Assembly: GCA_949752745.1 (NCBI GenBank)
Contig: OX457034.1
Location: forward strand, 3,857,646-3,921,645
From: Protula sp. h YS-2021
Lineage: Eukaryota; Annelida; Polychaeta; Sabellida; Serpulidae
DNA length: 64,000 nt
Direction: 5' to 3'
This document shows positions 60,130 through 64,000 of the stretch, one piece after another. The position numbers were made by a program, and so were the translations under genes. How positions within the stretch are numbered: the first letter of the stretch is position 1; each line of letters starts with the position of its first letter. Below the pieces are notes generated by a model. It was given only the letters and a program-made list of their open reading frames with translations, had not been told where the DNA came from and searched no databases.

Positions 60130-60346
60130 TAAGCCAAATCACACTTTGGGCGTTACCAATGTAAATGCATAAAAAATATGCGTTTCGAATAAAAATGACA
60201 GGTACAAAATGAAAGAAATGATAGAGAGATTTTGCGATATTTCTTCCGTATTTTTTTATCATTTCTTTCATTTTTACCCAGTTTCCTCGCAGTCGAAATT
60301 CATAATTCTTGCGCATTTTATTCGAAACATCCAAAGTTTGATTTCT
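60130..60346 (+). mobile_element. MITE family M1, copy c (short)
   Basis: taagccaaatcacactttgggc at the left and catccaaagtttgatttctta at the right are inverse. Arms carry tgcgtttcgaataaaaatg and gcgcattttattcgaaac. The interior is deleted relative to copies a and b. Confidence 0.65.
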
Positions 60347-60671
60347 TACGTGTCAATGTGTTGCAGGTCAACTAGATGGCATGCAGCGCCTGCGCATGCA
60401 CTATGACCCGAAAGCGGGCGACGTTGCAGTGTGATGGCCAACCGGCGATTACACTTTTGCTCCGAAGAATGACCCGACAAGTTATGCTTAGTATTCGTAT
60501 TACTATTAAATTTGATGTCATTTAACAAGAAAAAGGGTTATCCAACATCTTGTCTCAACTGCTATGGTAAACGTGTATACTGTAGTTAAGCATGGTGTAT
60601 TTCACTCCTGATTTCTTAAACAGTTTGTTTGCTAACATGGTCATAAAGTGTAGTGGTATGTCTTTTTTCAG

Positions 60672-62071
60672 ACAGGCATATTATCACAGTACAGGATGCA
60701 GAACAAGAGGAAGCTGGACAGTCATCGCCAACGGCAGACAGTCACTTGACAGCTGAGAAGGAAACACCACCAGCTCTATTAACAGATGCCTTAACACCTG
60801 CCCCAACATCACCATCCACATCAATATCGACCTGCACCGAAAGCTCAGAAGACCAAAAAGAAAGTACGAAATAACGATTATGCTTACAGCAAGATTTATA
60901 ATAACTGTGATATTGTAACAAAAAATGGGCAAAACATTTCAGTATCATTTACAACATACATGACATAAACTTTAAGTAAACTAAATCACCAACGAAAATG
61001 CGCAAAAAATCTGAGTTTCGAATAAAAACCGGGTAAAAAATGAAAGAAATGACAGAGAGATTTCTCTTGCACAAAAGGGAAATCGGGTTTTTAACAACCT
61101 GTATGCTATTTCAAAAATTAATTGAAAGCTACAACAAATAGTTTCAATTTATTGTATGTTCAATATATGAGGTGTTTTTGCCATATTTCTTCTATATCTT
61201 TCTATCATTTCTTTAATTTCTTTTACCCAGTTACCTCGCAGTCGAAGTAAAAAATTCTCAGGCATTTCATTCAGAACACCCAAAGTGTGATTTGGCTTAT
61301 AAACACAAGTAAAATTGCGTTTTTCTTTGTACGAAATTTATTTCTCAGTGTTTCTGTTGCAGCCTTTCAACGATTTTACTGGACAAAGGCAGCAACCAGG
61401 TTTCTTATAAACGTTTGCAAAGCCATGGAGGGCCGGTTAACAGACCCATCATCAAAGAAATGCATGGTTTGGGGCGACATAGCGTCAAAGATAAATAGGG
61501 AATTGCACCTTGACACCAATGCTACTCAGGTATATTTCTGTAATGGAATTTAATTTGCATGTTTCAAAATCGAACAACACCCTCTTCTCATGTTAAAGGC
61601 AAATTACAGTTTCACAATAGAACCCAAATGAACAGCATTAACATGATTCATAAAACAGGAAACATTTTGTGTTTCAGTGCGAGGGAAGATGGAAGTACCT
61701 TGTGAGGAAATTCAAAGAGTATCTTCGAAATAAGAGCGCCACTGGGTCCGCACGAAAAATTTGAATTCGCCGATGATATTGCTGACGCTCTACAGGATCG
61801 CACCGACATTTTCCCAACTGCGACAGTTGGAAACAATGTCGCTCAAGATACGTCTGTTGTTAAACGAAAAACGCCCGAAAAGCATCATGGGAAACTCGAA
61901 GGGGCTCCAAATGACCTACTCCCGCTCAAGAAAAAGAAATGCACATCTCCCAAGGAAGAGGCTATTTCTAAATGTTTAAGTTTCATTGAAAGCATGGTCA
62001 AGACGCAGCAGGAAAATGAGAACCGACGCATAAACTTATTAGAGCGACTGGTGAATTCCTTTGAGAAATAA
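60672..62071 (+). pseudogene. PIF/Harbinger-type Myb/SANT-like protein gene, frameshifted
   Basis: Three exons join in phase: 60672-60863 (Ser/Thr/Pro-rich, HIITVQDAEQEE), 61363-61529 (FYWTKAATRFLINVCKAMEG ... VWGDIASKIN, a Myb/SANT-like DNA-binding segment) and 61678-62071 (CEGRWKYLVRKFKEYL, then KFEFADDIADALQD to NRRINLLERLVNSFEK). In known PIF/Harbinger elements such a protein accompanies the transposase and guides it to DNA. Donor and acceptor sites are gtacga/ttgcag and gtatat/tttcag. A one-base loss near 61755 (gcacgaaaaatttga) stops the frame after GSARKI, so the gene is broken. A first exon with a start is missing. An M1 MITE sits in intron 1. Confidence 0.6.
60981..61300 (+). mobile_element. 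MITE family M1, copy d
   Basis: Left end eroded (taaactaaatcacc), right end intact (acacccaaagtgtgatttggc, ttat). The interior contains atgaaagaaatgacagaga and its inverse tctatcatttctttaat. It lies in the first intron of the Myb-like gene. Confidence 0.6.
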
Positions 62072-62153
62072 AAGTTTTACTTTAATGAGTATCATTTACG
62101 GACTAAATGAATATTTAATTCAACAATATTTGTAAAAAGTAATTGACAGTCAA

Positions 62154-62559
62154 TTAATTGCGTGCTAGTCGGTTCATAATCTGTTGTCTTTTTATGATCC
62201 CTCGTTCTCTTCCGTCGTTGTTAAATATTCCTGGTGGCAGAATTGCCACGGGAACTCCAACATCGTCGTCAAAATAGTCTTCTATATCTTCTTGCAAAAT
62301 ACAAATGTTATGAAGGCAACATGCAGCCGCAATTGTCTGACATATAGTTTCAAGCTATTCTTGATCCAAGTACTTAATGGCGGCGAAAACGCCCTTAAAG
62401 GAGTCCGAATGCTTTCTGAATCTCCCAGCAGCAGGTAGTTTCCACACATGGGTACGGCATGTTGAAAAAGTGGACATTCCGCGAAAACACGTGCGTCATG
62501 TACTCTGTCGGGGAACCCAATGAAAGCATCAGTAAACCTCATGTATTCTCGGCACACAC
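62154..62559 (-). pseudogene. PIF/Harbinger transposase 3' exon with internal deletion
   Basis: On the minus strand, after an acceptor (tatattttcag), the frame reads MRFTDAFIGFPDRVHDARVF, AECPLFQHAV, YLLLGDSES, the DDE_Tnp_4/HARBI1 pattern around the second catalytic Asp (VHDARVF). The protein then continues in another frame with SDSFKGVFAAIKYLDQE, a TAG, LETICQTIAAACCLHNICIL and IIKRQQIMNRLARN to a stop at 62154. The segment between, which should hold the last catalytic residue, is deleted. The gene is dead. It faces the Myb-like gene, the usual paired layout of these elements. Confidence 0.7.
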
Positions 62560-63083
62560 CTGAAAATATATAAATTTACCGAACATTACAACTATTCCAC
62601 GGTTTCGAAGGCTAAATGGTATAAGCATTCGCACTTTCGGGTTTTTTCCGGTGGAGGTGTTGTTTCGACTGCAAAATGTTTGGGATAAATTATAACGAAA
62701 TGGTAAGGGAAAGCATAAAAATTCTAAGTTTCTTTCGACATGCACACTTTCAAATTTATAAAGCCATCATATGATCTTTAAAAAATGTTCTACAGATTAT
62801 TCAGTCCCTTTCATAGCCAACTTGTTAATATGTTTCCTGCAAAATGGCTTAATTCCTTTATATCTTTATCCCAACTCAGCGTTCGCGTTGGCCTTCCAGA
62901 AAACCGCGTCACACATTATTGTGGCATCTAAAAAACCGCGTTACAGGCTCTCCACCAAGCATTTTTCAATATAAAGTACTGGTGCCTTTTGAAACACCTA
63001 CCCCCCTCCTCCACCTCCTTCATGCACAAATAAGCTGTAGTGGCATTTATTTTGATTTTATTAACGGCTTCTCTAAATAACAA
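62560..63083. other. No recognisable gene
   Basis: The 5' part of the Harbinger transposase should lie here on the minus strand. I could not identify it. Short frames only. Confidence 0.35.
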
Positions 63084-63307
63084 CTAGAGCAGTGTGCATA
63101 GCCCACATATTCCCCACAGGTCCGCATCAGTTAAACACGGCAATCAATAGTCAATCAAGAGCTGAAATTTTCCAAGTCCAGCTGGTCCATTTTCCTTGGA
63201 CGAACCTGGCCAATTTACAATACCGATCTGTGCTCGTTCCCATAGAAGCCATATACCAAGTTTCATTAAAATCCTTGCAGCAGTTTTTAAGTTATCGTGT
63301 TAACTAG
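63084..63307 (-). mobile_element. Rolling-circle element, 'attcccc' family, copy 3 (5'-truncated)
   Basis: It has the conserved 3' end (ctagag at 63084-63089, cacatattccccacag) and one core unit, but stops at cgtgttaac without the tetranucleotide run or the head. Confidence 0.7.
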
Positions 63308-63384
63308 ATTGGCCAGTGTTTTTTGTTAAAACAAAAACGGATATGTCTCCCCCGCCCCCCAATCAGTCACGTGGAAAAAATTCT

Positions 63385-63790
63385 TTGCTTAAAATACAAC
63401 ATTGGCGAGCCCACAAAATTGAAAAAAATCGCCAAAAATACATTTTTACAGAAAATGAATTAAGAAAACCTTCGCAGTAAACATTTCCACTACATAAGGG
63501 TTCTTCTTGCCATGTTTCAGGCTAATGGAACAAACTGTTTCGGACATATCGCAACAATATGGCCAAAAAGTAAAAATTCAAAAGTTCAAAAAATCGCCAA
63601 AACATACATTTTCAGCTGAAATGAAGTAAAACTTCGCAGTAAACATTTGCACTATATGTGTGTTGTTCTTGCCACATTTCAGCGTAATCCAACAAACCGA
63701 TTCGGAGATATCGCAATAATATTGCCAAAAAAAAGTTCAAATTCAAAAATTTAAAAATTCGCCAAAATTACATTTTCAGCGGAAATGAAG
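63385..63790. repeat. ~180-bp rolling-circle core units, two copies
   Basis: Both copies share ttcgcagtaaacattt, ttcttgcca-gtttcag, ggaacaaac-gtttcgga, atatcgcaa and gccaaaaagt. They are preceded by atatgtctccc at 63342. The 42037-42367 fragment is the same family. Confidence 0.55.
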
Positions 63791-63802
63791 AAAAACTTGA
63801 CT

Positions 63803-63900
63803 TCACGTGTCGCCGACCTGAACAAAAATCTGTCGCCGAGTTAACCAAAGTGTCGCCGGGTTGACCTGTCGCCGCGGAGGTTTGTCGCCAAGTTGACCAT
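63803..63900. repeat. 'tgtcgcc' short interspersed units
   Basis: Five copies of tgtcgcc followed by gagttaacc or gggttgacc-like text at 63808-63898. Type unknown. Confidence 0.6.
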
Positions 63901-64000
63901 TAACCTTTTAATAACATTTTGCGCGCTAACACTTCGCTCGCAAGTAGCAGAATTCATTGCATCGAGCAGAAAATATTCCATAAGGATAGCAAAGTTCAGG

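Overview
The window is animal nuclear DNA, AT-rich by eye. Its protein genes have spliceosomal GT-AG introns and belong to metazoan families: two CARD-caspases, a LINE retrotransposon and a PIF/Harbinger Myb gene. The most abundant repeats are rolling-circle-like elements built as hairpin, tetranucleotide run, long tandem core and terminal hairpin. This matches the 'pearl'/HINE (non-autonomous Helentron) elements known from bivalves and insects. A marine invertebrate, probably a lophotrochozoan such as a mollusc, is my inference. Nothing in the window names a species.

Only two convincing host genes are present. A CARD-caspase lies on + at 11734-13312 and a paralogue on - at 40021-41686. They are convergent and about 27 kb apart. 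Each starts with a 7-nt coding exon (ATG GCA G) followed by a short phase-1 intron. Both keep the His/Cys dyad (H252/C304 and H283/C335) but appear to lack the two arginines that usually bind P1 aspartate.

The rest is repeats and mobile DNA. 1-1453: a 112-bp tandem array and two MITEs. 3.2-7.5 kb: two foldback elements whose arms are arrays of palindromes, a rolling-circle element, and two inverted copies of a hAT-like MITE. 9.4-11.2 kb: a 63-bp minisatellite and a rolling-circle element. 13.4-15.4 kb: a rolling-circle core split by a 1.3-kb insertion. 16.3-18.1 kb: two more palindromic foldback elements, end to end. 18.2-19.7 kb: a pogo/Tigger-like element carrying a rolling-circle element. 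20.0-25.2 kb: two nested rolling-circle elements. 25.5-30.5 kb: a further rolling-circle element, a decayed LINE, a SINE with a perfect target duplication, a Penelope-like fragment and minisatellites. 30.6-38.5 kb: a deep nest of at least six elements. 39.0-39.6 kb: a 27-bp repeat with an open Pro/Thr/Gly frame. 43.5-45.3 kb: a tRNA-like sequence and MITEs.

45.6-50.6 kb holds an apparently intact LINE with ORF1 and ORF2. It runs directly into a satellite of four 2030-bp composite transposon units plus a partial fifth (50630-59426). 60.1-62.6 kb carries a broken PIF/Harbinger gene pair among MITEs. The window ends in more rolling-circle fragments.

All calls come from reading the sequence. No alignment, folding or database search was run.
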